From Caldithrix sp. (GTDB taxonomy: Bacteria > Zhuqueibacterota > Zhuqueibacteria > Thermofontimicrobiales > Sulfurfontimicrobiaceae): DNA of 37,995 nucleotides. Shown piece after piece: positions 16,109-26,300 of this stretch; position 1 is the first letter of the stretch, and each line of letters starts with the position of its first letter. The stretch lies in NCBI GenBank assembly GCA_020722815.1, contig DYKB01000066.1, positions 1 to 37,995 on the forward strand, in the 5' to 3' direction. A program made the position numbers and the translations under genes. Below the pieces are notes generated by a model, which made no database searches, was not told where the DNA came from, and was given only the letters and a program-made list of their open reading frames with translations.

Positions 16109-18154
16109 ATGACGGAAGAAAAAGATTTAAATGAAATAAATGAAAAAGAGATGCCTTTCCTGGATCATCTGGAAGAGCTACGTTGGCGTCTGATTTATTC
16201 GATTATCGCGGTTGTTACCGGTGCTATTGTTGTCTTCTTTTTCTCAAAGGAAGTACTTGATATATTAATCCGTCCCTACCAAAAGGTTGGAAATCAGCCT
16301 AAATTAATATATCTGGAACCCGCTGGCGGTTTCATGATCTATATGGAAGTTGCTTTCTTTGGTGGCTTAATTGCAAGCCTTCCTTTTGTTTTTTATCAAT
16401 TATGGAAATTTATTGCCCCCGGTCTTTATCGACGGGAACGAAAATACATCCTGGCCATCATTATTATTTCTACCATCAGTTTTATTATCGGAATGGTTTT
16501 CGCTTATCTGATTATTATTCCGTTCAGTCTTAAATTTTTATTGCTTGGCTTTCAAACCGATACGTTAGCCCCAAATTTAGCAATTAATAAATACCTGAGC
16601 TACGTTTTATCCATGATCTTTGTGGCAGGGCTGGTTTTTGAACTCCCATTGATTTCGTTTTTCCTGGCAAAACTAGGGCTTATTTCAGCTAAATTTTTAC
16701 GTGAGAAAAGACGGTATGGGATTGTCATTATTCTTACGCTTGCAGCTATCCTGACACCACCCGATGTGGCCAGCCAAATGCTTTTAGCTGTACCGATGAT
16801 GGTTTTATACGAGATAAGCATCTGGGTTGTGAGTATGACCGTACGTGCGAAACAGCGGAAAGAGGAGGGCGAAGCGGAATCAGAAAAACCAAAACCGCCA
16901 TCAGAAACGCCACCCGTTGCTTCCAATTCAACATCTGAAAAAACAAATGATATTCAAAAGGATGTCACATCAACAGTTCCAGCTTCACCAGAGCAAACAT
17001 CATCCGATCAGGAGATAACGAACACTTATTTAGGGGGGATGGCCACTGAAAAAACCGCGGACGTGAAAAATTCGCTGGCTTTTTATCAAAATTTGGATGA
17101 ATCAGAACTCATTCAACGAATCAAACAAGTAAAACTCGCTTATGGTCATCAGTTGGTACTTTTAGGACACCATTATCAACAGGATGCTGTAATTAATCTG
17201 GTTGATTTTGAAGGTGATTCATTCAAGCTGGCCCAAATCGCTGCTGAGCAGGAACAGGCCAAATTTATTGTCTTTGCCGGCGTAAAATTCATGGCCGAAA
17301 GTGCCCGAATTCTGGGACGAAATGACCAGATGGTTTTACATCCTGATCCAGGAGCCGGGTGCCCATTAGCTGACTTTGCTGATCTTGGCCAGGTTGAAGC
17401 CGCCTGGAAAATTTTAGTGGATATTTTCGGCTCCGAAAAAATTATTCCTTTAACTTATGTAAATTCCACCAGTGAAATTAAAGCCTTTTGTGGAAAAAAT
17501 CGGGGGGCGGTCTGTACCTCATCAAATGCGCATCTGGCCTTTCATTGGGGTTTTACACAAGCGGAACGCATATTTTTCTTTCCCGACGAAAATCTGGGAC
17601 AAAATACCGCTACAAAATTAAATCTTCCAGAAAACCAAATTCGTATCTGGGATCCCAATCAGGAGAATGGGGGGTTGATTCGGGAAGAAATCGAACAAAC
17701 ACGCCTTTTTCTCTGGAAGGGACATTGCCACGTTCATACCGCCTTTACGATAAAACAGGTCATTTCCATGCGCCAGCAATACCCGGACGCAAAAATTATC
17801 GTTCACCCGGAATGTCGAAAGGAAGTTGTTGATCTGGCCGATGCGAATGGCTCAACTGAATTTATTATACAATATGTCAAACGCGCCCGAAAAGGTCAAA
17901 CGATTATTATTGGAACAGAAATTAATCTGGTCCAGCGGCTGGCGCAGCGGTATCCCAATAAAACAATTATTCCCCTGGCCAGTTACGCCTGTCCTGATAT
18001 GTCAAAAATAAATTTACAAAATTTATGTTGGACATTGGAAAATCTGGGCAAAGTCAATATCGTTACGCTACCTGATTCCATAATAGAACCAGCTAAATTA
18101 GCACTTGACCGCATGCTTCAGATTAGCCATCGCGAAATCCTGCGAAAAAAATGA
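16109..18154 (+). CDS. TatC - quinolinate synthase (NadA) fusion ORF
   Basis: One uninterrupted 681-codon frame. Residues 1-249 are TatC, the core of the twin-arginine translocase: PFLDHLEELRWRL at 16-28 and six hydrophobic helices. Residues 250-310 are a polar Pro/Ser/Thr/Glu tail. Residues 311-681 are a complete longer-type NadA, which condenses iminoaspartate with dihydroxyacetone phosphate to make quinolinate for NAD. LLGHHYQQD and the three [4Fe-4S] cysteines are present: Cys469 (VCTSSNA), Cys569 (HPEC) and Cys628 (YACPD). Methionine 311 (17039) could start a separate NadA, but the six G just before it are too close for good initiation. The stop overlaps the PHP gene by four bases. Both domains would face the cytoplasm side correctly. 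An assembly indel cannot be excluded. Confidence 0.85.
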   Translation: MTEEKDLNEINEKEMPFLDHLEELRWRLIYSIIAVVTGAIVVFFFSKEVLDILIRPYQKVGNQPKLIYLEPAGGFMIYMEVAFFGGLIASLPFVFYQLWKFIAPGLYRRERKYILAIIIISTISFIIGMVFAYLIIIPFSLKFLLLGFQTDTLAPNLAINKYLSYVLSMIFVAGLVFELPLISFFLAKLGLISAKFLREKRRYGIVIILTLAAILTPPDVASQMLLAVPMMVLYEISIWVVSMTVRAKQRKEEGEAESEKPKPPSETPPVASNSTSEKTNDIQKDVTSTVPASPEQTSSDQEITNTYLGGMATEKTADVKNSLAFYQNLDESELIQRIKQVKLAYGHQLVLLGHHYQQDAVINLVDFEGDSFKLAQIAAEQEQAKFIVFAGVKFMAESARILGRNDQMVLHPDPGAGCPLADFADLGQVEAAWKILVDIFGSEKIIPLTYVNSTSEIKAFCGKNRGAVCTSSNAHLAFHWGFTQAERIFFFPDENLGQNTATKLNLPENQIRIWDPNQENGGLIREEIEQTRLFLWKGHCHVHTAFTIKQVISMRQQYPDAKIIVHPECRKEVVDLADANGSTEFIIQYVKRARKGQTIIIGTEINLVQRLAQRYPNKTIIPLASYACPDMSKINLQNLCWTLENLGKVNIVTLPDSIIEPAKLALDRMLQISHREILRKK

Positions 18155-19011
18155 GAGAAAGAATAGATTTACATATTCATTCAAATCATTCAGACGGTTT
18201 GTTTTCACCTCAAAAAATCGTATATGTTGCATCCCGAAATTATGTGCGCGCGATCAGCATCACTGATCATGATAACATTTCAGCAATCCATGAAGTCCGG
18301 ACTTATGGCGAAAAAATGGGCGTGGAAATAGTTCCGGGTTTGGAATTAAGCGCTCAACAGGATGGCCGCGATATTCACTTTTTGGGATATTATATTGATG
18401 AAAATAGCCCTAAGTTATTAGAATATCTCACTTTTTTCAAGGAAGAACGTATAAAACGAGCCCAAAAAATTTTATCAATCCTTGGGCAAATCGGCATTCC
18501 AATTGATTTTGAGGAAGTTTTACAGAAATCACCTAATGGTTCACTTGGTCGCCCCCATATCGCCGATGTACTCACCGAAAAAGGATTCGTTCAAAACCGC
18601 GTAGAAGCTTTCAACCGGTATTTAGGAACCAGTGCAGTCGCTTTTGTCCCGCAATATCGATTATCGTCAAAAGATGCCATACAATTAATAAATTCAGCCG
18701 GTGGCATAAGTGTTGTGGCCCATACCGGTCTGGAATTTATTGAAGATTACCTTCCCCAATGGGTTGGTGAATTTGGTTTAAAAGGGCTGGAAGTCATTCA
18801 CCCCCGGTTTAGTGCTTATCAAACCTTCCATTTACAGCGATTAGCAAAAAAATTTAATCTGGTCATGACTGGCGGTTCGGACTGCCATGGCGATCGGAAT
18901 AATGGTGAAGGGATCATTGGCAATTATTATGTACCGTATAAATATCTAATTCAGTTGAAAAAGTGCGCCGGGATTGTAGATGCGCCTGTTAAAACAAACA
19001 ACCTGCCTTAA
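18151..19011 (+). CDS. PHP-domain phosphoesterase
   Basis: A 286-residue metal-dependent phosphoesterase of the PHP family (TrpH/YciV group). Members act as 3',5'-nucleoside bisphosphate phosphatases or 5'-3' exonucleases on short RNA. The metal-binding motifs are all visible: DLHIHSNHSDG (His8, His10), SITDHDN, a Glu in PGLELS, SVVAHTG and GGSDCHGD near residue 246. The ATG overlaps the upstream TatC-NadA stop, so it is the last gene of the rnf-tatC-nadA run and probably translationally coupled. It converges with polA. The exact substrate cannot be read from sequence. Confidence 0.92.
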   Translation: MRERIDLHIHSNHSDGLFSPQKIVYVASRNYVRAISITDHDNISAIHEVRTYGEKMGVEIVPGLELSAQQDGRDIHFLGYYIDENSPKLLEYLTFFKEERIKRAQKILSILGQIGIPIDFEEVLQKSPNGSLGRPHIADVLTEKGFVQNRVEAFNRYLGTSAVAFVPQYRLSSKDAIQLINSAGGISVVAHTGLEFIEDYLPQWVGEFGLKGLEVIHPRFSAYQTFHLQRLAKKFNLVMTGGSDCHGDRNNGEGIIGNYYVPYKYLIQLKKCAGIVDAPVKTNNLP

Positions 19012-19155
19012 AAATCTGTATTCGTTCAGCCACTAGTTTTAAGCTTTTATCCACATAAAAGTTAGCACCAGCACCACATCTTCGGTTCCATGTTCACCGT
19101 ACCCGGCTAAATGCGCACCCCCCAACCCTGAACCGTTAACCGAATGAAAATAAAC

Positions 19156-21879
19156 TTAATGTGCTTCCAGCCAATTCTCCCCGACACCAACATCCACCTT
19201 GACGGGTACGTCCAATTGTAAGGCGCTTTCCATCTCTTCCTGAACGAGCGTTTTGGCATAGTCCACTTCATCCCGTAAAACTTCAAACACCAATTCATCA
19301 TGAACCTGCATAATCATTTTTAGGTTCAATTTTTCTCGATTAATCCGATTCTGAATATTAATCATCGCCAGCTTAATCATATCGGCGGCTGTACCCTGAA
19401 TTGGTGTATTGATGGCGGTTCGCTCAGCAAATTCACGCCGGCGGCGATTATCACTTAGAATATCCGGTAAGCGCCTTTTGCGGCCCAACATTGTGGAAAC
19501 ATAACCATCCTTCTGGGCCTTTTTCACCACCTCTTCCATAAAATTTTTAACTCCAGGATATTTCATAAAATAAGCATCAATAAAAGTTTGAGCTTCCTGC
19601 TGCGAAATATCCAATCGACTGGCCAGACCAAAGGCTCCCATTCCATAAATGATGCCGAAATTTATTGCCTTCGCCTGATAACGCTGTTCATCCGCAACGG
19701 CTTCGGGTGGGAGATTCAAGATCAAAGCGGCTGTTCGCCGATGAATATCCTCACCTTTAATAAATGACTCCCGTAAAGTTGCATCTCCAGAAAGATGCGC
19801 CATGATGCGGAGTTCAATTTGTGAATAATCGGCATCAAGTAAAATATGATTTTTATCTCCCGGAATAAAAGCCCGGCGAATTTCCCGTCCCATTTCCGTT
19901 CGAATGGGAATATTTTGCAAATTTGGATCACTGGAGGAGAGTCGTCCGGTGGTTGCAACCGTTTGATTATAGGATGTATGAATTCGCTTGGTCCCGGGAT
20001 TAATCAATTTCGGAAGGGCGATAACATAAGTCGACTGAAGCTTTGATAACTGTCGATAGTCAAGAATAACACGGGGCAGTTCATACTTCTTTGCCAAGCC
20101 TTCCAGTACGGTAACATCCGTTGAGTAGCCTGTTTTGGTCTTTCTGGCGGTTGGTAATTTCAGTTTTTTAAAGAGCAAATCACCTAATTGCTTGGGCGAA
20201 TTCAGATTAATCGATGAACCCGCAATTTCTTCCACTCTTTTTAATAATTTTGCCATATCCTGTTCAAATTGCCTTTCCATCTGTTTCAAAAAGGGCACAT
20301 CGATCGCCACGCCATTCTGCTCAATCTGCATCAAGACTTTCACCAGTGGCATCTCCACTTCGCGGAATAATTTCTCGAGGTCAGCTTCTTTGAGCTTTTT
20401 CTCAAAGAGCTCTTTCAAACGCCAGGTCATATCCGCATCTTCAGCCGCATATTCGGCGACTTTTTTAATCGGCACCTGTGCCATATTGATCTGATTTTTT
20501 CCTTTGCCTATCAAATCAGTTGTGGGTATCTTCTTATAATTAAAAAACTCCAGGGCGAGACTATCCAGATTATGTTGCCGTTTTTCAGGATCCAGGACAT
20601 AAGAAGCTACCATGGTATCAAAATTTACGCCCTCGACAACGATGCCATAATTTGATAAAACAAGTAAATCATATTTTATATTTTGCCCGGATTTTTTAAT
20701 TTCCGGATTTCGCAACAATGGTTTTAGGCGGTTAAGAACATCATAAACTTCAAGTGACGTAAATTCATTTTCTTCAATAAATTCAATCTCCTGCGTTTGA
20801 TGACGCGTGCTTTTGGCCGGTATGTAATAAGCCTCCCCCACACGAAATGAAAACGAAAAACCAACAATTTCTGCCTGCAGTGGATCAATATGCGTAGTTT
20901 CCAGATCGATGGTAAATTGACCATTTTCAATGAGCTTTTTACATAGTTCATCGACTTTATCAAGGGAATCAAAAATATGATATTGCGTGGAAAATTTCAT
21001 CGCTTTGGTATTGAGCGTGTCGATAAGGGATTTGAACTCTAATTCTGTAAAAAGTTTTAACAAGGTTTCCGGATTCGCTTCATGATACCGGAGCCCCTCC
21101 AAATCAACTTTAAGCGGTACCTGAGTGTCAATCGTTGCCAATTCTTTGGAAAGCCATATCATATCAATATTATTTTTGATGCCTTCCCGAACACGCCTAT
21201 TGGAAATATTATCACAATTTTCGATAATTTTTTCCAGCGATCCATATTCCTGAATTAATTCTTTGGCCGATTTTTCGCCGACTCCTTTCGCCCCGGGAAT
21301 ATTATCGACACTATCGCCCATTAAGCTTAAATAGTCGATGATCCGTTCCGGCGGAACTCCCATCTTGTTAGCGACGCGTTCGGCATCAATGATTTCAGGT
21401 TCATCGCCTACCCTTTTCAGATTATACATCCAAACGCGTGGTGAAATCAACTGCATTAAATCCTTGTCGCCTGTTACCATATAGGTATGGACACCCTTTT
21501 CCTCGGCTTTTTTCGCCAGCGTGCCAATAACATCATCCGCTTCATACCCCTGTAATTCCACAATCGGAATCCCATAAGTCTCCACAATCTGACGAATACG
21601 GGGCAGTTGCTCAGCCAGATCATCGGGCATGGGTTTCCGGTTAGCTTTATACGCCTCATAACTCTCATGTCGGAAGGTTGGGCCGGCAAGATCGAAGGCA
21701 ATGGCCAAATAATCCGGCTTCTCTTCTTCGATTATTTTAATAAGCACCCGGGTAAAGGCATAAGGGGCACTGGTATTTTCACCTTTTGAATTGATGAGCG
21801 GATTATTTTTGAAAGCATAGTAAGACCGGTAAGCCAAAGCGGTCCCATCAACAATAAAAAATTTAGGAGCTGAACTCAT
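19156..21879 (-). CDS. polA: DNA polymerase I
   Basis: A 907-residue three-domain polymerase. The 5'-nuclease domain covers about residues 1-290 (FFIVDGTALAYRSYYAF, GYEADDVIGTLA, TGDKDLMQLI, GDSVDNIPGAKGVG). The 3'-5' exonuclease keeps its catalytic residues (FTIDLETT, NIKYDLLVL, YAAEDADMTW), so proofreading is likely. The polymerase part shows motif A DYSQIELRIMAHLSGD, motif B KAINFGIIYGMG and motif C MQVHDELVFEV. An in-frame start lies ten codons upstream (21909), but AAAGG is correctly spaced for the ATG at 21879, and family members begin close to this point. It is monocistronic and convergent with the PHP gene. Confidence 0.98.
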   Translation of the reverse strand: MSSAPKFFIVDGTALAYRSYYAFKNNPLINSKGENTSAPYAFTRVLIKIIEEEKPDYLAIAFDLAGPTFRHESYEAYKANRKPMPDDLAEQLPRIRQIVETYGIPIVELQGYEADDVIGTLAKKAEEKGVHTYMVTGDKDLMQLISPRVWMYNLKRVGDEPEIIDAERVANKMGVPPERIIDYLSLMGDSVDNIPGAKGVGEKSAKELIQEYGSLEKIIENCDNISNRRVREGIKNNIDMIWLSKELATIDTQVPLKVDLEGLRYHEANPETLLKLFTELEFKSLIDTLNTKAMKFSTQYHIFDSLDKVDELCKKLIENGQFTIDLETTHIDPLQAEIVGFSFSFRVGEAYYIPAKSTRHQTQEIEFIEENEFTSLEVYDVLNRLKPLLRNPEIKKSGQNIKYDLLVLSNYGIVVEGVNFDTMVASYVLDPEKRQHNLDSLALEFFNYKKIPTTDLIGKGKNQINMAQVPIKKVAEYAAEDADMTWRLKELFEKKLKEADLEKLFREVEMPLVKVLMQIEQNGVAIDVPFLKQMERQFEQDMAKLLKRVEEIAGSSINLNSPKQLGDLLFKKLKLPTARKTKTGYSTDVTVLEGLAKKYELPRVILDYRQLSKLQSTYVIALPKLINPGTKRIHTSYNQTVATTGRLSSSDPNLQNIPIRTEMGREIRRAFIPGDKNHILLDADYSQIELRIMAHLSGDATLRESFIKGEDIHRRTAALILNLPPEAVADEQRYQAKAINFGIIYGMGAFGLASRLDISQQEAQTFIDAYFMKYPGVKNFMEEVVKKAQKDGYVSTMLGRKRRLPDILSDNRRRREFAERTAINTPIQGTAADMIKLAMINIQNRINREKLNLKMIMQVHDELVFEVLRDEVDYAKTLVQEEMESALQLDVPVKVDVGVGENWLEAH

Positions 21880-22051
21880 AATATGATCCTTTGATTCGTT
21901 ACAAAACATAAATCAATCTGTGGAAAAGATAACAAAAATAGGTTTGAAATGCAACTTAATTTTCATAAGTTATATGAACACGATGGGAATAGCTGTCAGA
22001 TTAAAATTTTAACTCATTCATAAACAAATGAAAAGCCACGAGCTTTAGAAC

Positions 22052-22250
22052 CTGTCCGAGAACTGGCTTTTAGCGGTCATTGCGATGAGCGTTTCCTTCA
22101 ACAAAGCTCAGGAGATGTTTGGCGACGAAGCAATCTCAGCCGTTTTAACAGGGGCTGATGGTGAGCCTAAAAAACGGGCTTCGGCAAAACTTGTCTGGAG
22201 CGCAGTCGAAGGAAACGCCGCCCAATAACAATTTAGAAGTTCTCGGACAG
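22052..22250. repeat. 199-bp MITE-like element with 13-bp terminal inverted repeats
   Basis: CTGTCCGAGAACT (22052-22064) is mirrored exactly at 22238-22250. Inner arms GCGTTTCCTTC (22089-22099) and its complement (22208-22218) also match perfectly. The core has GTCATTGCGATGAGCG and GCGACGAAGCAATCTC, words shared with the hairpin at 32102-32188. No ORF and no obvious target-site duplication were found. It sits between polA (divergent upstream side) and the 3' end of the 22387-22956 gene. Confidence 0.8.
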
Positions 22251-22324
22251 CCTCCAAAGATCGCGGCAATTCAATCGTAAATTACTGAAATTTATATAGT
22301 TATAATGTTAGCCTGACAGCGATG

Positions 22325-22384
22325 GGCAGGAAGGGGTCATTGATTGATTCATAACCTCATAAATTTTCATTTTAGAATTTTAGG
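22325..22384. repeat. Half copy of the 9325-9493 element
   Basis: This matches the right half of the 169-bp element: GGCAGGAaGGGGTC, then TTGATTCAT, then a final CATTTTAGAATTTTAGG (22368-22384) identical to 17 of the 18 terminal bases. The left arm is missing. It ends two bases before the stop codon (22387-22389) of the minus-strand gene. Confidence 0.75.
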
Positions 22385-22386
22385 GA

Positions 22387-22956
22387 TTAATTTTTTATCG
22401 CATCTGGCTCCCACACTTTTTGTCGGGTGGAATCGAATTTAATGATCTCAAATTGAACGCCTGTATTCGTTTGACGATAAAACAGCTTTAAAGGAGTCTT
22501 GCCATAAATATTAGCAACATTCTGGCTAAGTTCTTTTAGAATTGGTAAATATTCCACACGTGTTGATTCAATTTGTGAAATGACAGATACATCAGAAAAA
22601 ACAATGGAACGATTGATTAAAGATGGCCATTTCCGCATGTTTCGGGCTAATTTTTGTGGAATTTCTTCCAGAAAATAAATTTCATAAGAAGGATAGATAA
22701 TTAAAATATCTTTTAATCCGGGGCCATCAAAATTCAGATCAATTAGTGAGATTTGATACATCGTGGAATCCACTGGAATAAAATAGTCCCGCGCAAATTG
22801 AGCAATGCTGGTCGAATCCTGAATATTCAGCACGGGGAATGCCACTTTATCCCAAAAATAACCCTGCAATTTTTGAGACTGCACATTGTGAATAAAAATT
22901 AAATTGAATAAAATGAAAAATAAACAGAAATATCCACATTGGAATTTGTTTTGCAT
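22387..22956 (-). CDS. Secreted protein of unknown function
   Basis: A 189-residue protein with an N-terminal signal peptide (residues about 8-27, FCLFFILFNLIFIHNVQSQ), so probably exported. I do not recognise the family. The mature part contains ISLIDLNFDGPGLKDILIIYP, which resembles an FG-GAP/VCBS-type 'DLNFDG' calcium-binding loop, here single. Residues 100-170 are mixed alpha/beta with no catalytic pattern. AGAGGA lies a few bases before the ATG. It stands alone, with the half repeat at its 3' end and a long AT-rich divergent region upstream. Confidence 0.7.
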   Translation of the reverse strand: MQNKFQCGYFCLFFILFNLIFIHNVQSQKLQGYFWDKVAFPVLNIQDSTSIAQFARDYFIPVDSTMYQISLIDLNFDGPGLKDILIIYPSYEIYFLEEIPQKLARNMRKWPSLINRSIVFSDVSVISQIESTRVEYLPILKELSQNVANIYGKTPLKLFYRQTNTGVQFEIIKFDSTRQKVWEPDAIKN

Positions 22957-23310
22957 CGGTAAGTCCTCTGGCCAACGGTACTAATATTACAAAATTGTAT
23001 TTTTCCAGAATAAGACGAAAAATATAGAATTTGGTTCCCAACGACAAGAAAATTTCAACCAGTTCAATCACTCAACCACAAAATTCTTACCCTGTAACAA
23101 TTTCACCAATACTAATTATTACCTGATAATTCCTTCGCAAGCCATTCCCTTAAAAGAAATGCACTTAAGCTTCCTAAAATTTGAATTTAATTCAAATTTT
23201 TATTGCTTCTCATCATAAATTTATTAAATTATGTGATAATTTTTATAATGCTTATTAATCGATTATAAATTCAACTTTTAAACCAATAACCGTGCGAGAT
23301 GGGATAAAGA
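22957..23310. other. Divergent intergenic region with an 11-bp palindrome
   Basis: 354 very AT-rich bases between two divergently transcribed genes, so both promoters should lie here. The only defined structure is the perfect palindrome at 23176-23200. Confidence 0.5.
23176..23200. promoter_or_regulatory. Perfect 11-bp inverted repeat, possible operator
   Basis: AAAATTTGAAT (23176-23186) and ATTCAAATTTT (23190-23200) are exact reverse complements around TTA. It lies 110 bases upstream of the GH38-like gene and about 220 bases upstream of the opposite gene. The AT-only arms and divergent setting suit an operator better than a terminator, but AT-rich DNA gives such palindromes by chance more easily. 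Confidence 0.35.
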
Positions 23311-26300
23311 ATGGTAAAAATCGATTTTGCCAAAATTGAAAATGTTCATCCAACGATTTTTTTTAAATTTTCTCCACGAGGAAACAATCAAATCGTTGAT
23401 ATTACACTGACGAATCCAAAAAGTGAAGCCAACGCCAGCATAATTATCAAATTTTTCGATCAAAAAACCCAGCGAATGATTTTTGGCGTCAAACCCGGAA
23501 CTGCCCTCTATCAAATGGAAGTACCCGAAATACCGGACGGCACCGAAGTAACTTTAGATCTTTCCCTGGATGGAAAGCTGCAGGATCAATTTAAGATCAA
23601 CTGGCCAGCAGTACGCCGCTGGGAAATCCATCTGGTGCATTTTTCACATCATAATCTGAGTTATACTCATTTACCAACTGATACCCAGGCTGAATATGAT
23701 CGGCATTTTAACTCACTGATTAATTATTGTGAAGAAACTGCAAATTGGCCAGAAGAAAGTCAATTTCGATTTACCATTGAAACAACCGCCCCTTTACTTC
23801 ATTTTATCCGCAATCATTCCCGTCGACGGGTTGATGAACTGATTAAATTTATTAAAAATGGTCGAATCGAGGTGGCGGCACTATGGGGCAATACGATCAG
23901 TGAACTTTGTAGCAGTGAGGAGCTCATCCGTTTGCTTTATCCGGTATGTCGACTTAAACATCTGTACGAAATTCCGGTAAAAACAGCCATGCTGAACAAT
24001 ATTTCAGGTATCAACTGGGGACTGGCCACGATTCTGGCTGACGCCGGTATCAAATATTTCTCACCAACTTTCCATTCTGATTCTCAACACCCTTACTGGG
24101 ATGAATCAGTAGCCGCGCCGAAAGGACGACCGGATGTTTTTTATTGGGAATCACGAGATCAGCAAAAAGTGCTATTCTGGGTGGGCGATGAAGAGAACAT
24201 TTATTCGCAACCGCCTATCCCAGAACTGGCAACCTACCTCCCCAAACTGGAAAAGCAGGGCTACCCTTTTTCAGTGGTGCGTCGGCTGGTGAGCAGCGCG
24301 GGACGGGATAATGCGCCACCAACCAAAGCCTTTTGTGAAGCCGTTCAAAAATGGAATAAAGAATGGGCATTTCCCAAATTGGTCATGAGTACCAATACCC
24401 GATTTTTTGAAAAATTGGCGACTGAAATTCCCGCTGATATTCGCACTTTAAAAGGCGGAATTCCCGGTACTGAATATCCAATCGCTATTACGAGTATGGC
24501 ACAGGAAGTGGCGTTGAATCGTCAGAATCAAAATCAATTAACCACCGCCGAAAAATTTGCAACAATTGCCGCATTCGGAAGCAATTGTGAGTATCCCGCC
24601 GAAGAATTCAGAAGAGCGTATGAGATGATGATGGCTTTTGATGATCAAAGCTGGGGACAATTCCATCCGTTTGGACCCGCTCAGGAAGCCGCATTGGCCT
24701 ATAAAAAACAACAGGCCTATTATGCTGCGGCGCAGGCGCATTCAATCCTGAGTACAAGTTTAAGCAAATTAGCTGATGAAATAACCCTGTTGGCGGATGC
24801 TTATCACCTGGTCATTTTTAATCCAACCAACTGGATTCGAACGGATGTGGCGCAGGTGGATTTTGTCCCCATTCCCCCAACCGGCCTCCCTCTTTGTGAA
24901 ATAAATCCGCCGGATGAAAAATCGGAGGCATTCCCTCAGCCATTGACGGCTATGACAGTTAAAAATCGTGAGCTCATCACCTTGCCACCCGAGCTAGTGG
25001 AAAAAGGATTCGAATTGATCGATTTGGCAAATCAAAGTCAGGTTCCTTATCAAATCAATGAAATTTCTGAACCAGGTGATGCTTTTGAAGATGCCGCCCA
25101 TCGGTATGCTTTTGGCTATCTCAATTCGCTTTATCGGAAAAAACTGATTTTCATTGCCAAAGATGTCCCGGCCTTCGGATATAAAGTATATCAAATTCTG
25201 CCCACCTTACGGCAGGAGGTCATTCCAAAGCGAGTTGAATCTTCAGTAAAAACGATTGAAAATAAATTTTATCGTCTCATCGTTGCCACGAATACCGGTG
25301 GCTTATTCAGTCTATTCGACAAAGAATTAGAGCGTGAGTTAGTGGATAATTTCTCCCAATACCGGGTTAATCAGCTCTTTATTCATGCAATTGAACGCGA
25401 TAAGATTATAAAACTCGAAAATGTGAACATTCGACGCGAACAGCGGGGAACAATCTCATTAAGCTTAATTATTACCGGCACCATGAATGGCTGCCCACAA
25501 TGTATCCAGGAAATTACCTTATATAATGATATTAAGCGGATTGATTTCACCAATCGAATACTAAAAGATACCACACCGCTGCAGGAACTGTATTTTGCCT
25601 TTCCATTTCAAATGCGTAATCCACATATACGATATGAAAATGGCTTCGGCCTGCTCGATCCTGCCAGCGACTTTTTCGCTGGCTGCCACCCTGATGTGCA
25701 CGCGCTGCAAAATTGGTTATCGCTTTCTGATGGAGAAATGACCATTGCCTGGACGAGTTTTGATGCCCCGATTATTCGTTTTGGCAGCTTGCCAAATGGA
25801 AATCTTTCACATTTTGAACCGCTGATTCAACCGAAAAAAGCCGGTTCCAAAGCGAATGCGCCATCGAACGGACAATTCTATTCACTGGCAATGAGCAGTA
25901 ATTATCGAACAGGCTTCCCGAATGTACAGTTGACGGACATGCTCTACCGATACTCGTTAACCTCATTTAAAGCAGATGGTGGCGAGGAAAACACGCGTCA
26001 ATTCGGGATGATGAAATCATACCCACTGCATCCAATTTTCATCAAAGGACCACAAAATGGGCACTTCGAACTTCAGCAGAGTTTTATAACGGTTTCACCG
26101 GCACAGGTTAAAATTATCACGCTGAAAAAAGCCGAATTTGGAACAAATTATATTTTAAGAATCTTGGAAATGTCCGGGCAGGAAACGGAAGCCGAACTGA
26201 CCATTCATTTTGCTAAGATACAATCCATTCGCCGAACAAATCTTGTTGAAGATAATCCTCAGACCCTTCAGCAATTAGATTCAAACAAAATTTTGCTAAA

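Noticed and set aside
21880..21909. Ten-codon N-terminal extension of DNA polymerase I
   Set aside because: AAAGG within the extension fits the ATG at 21879, and the family begins at about that point.
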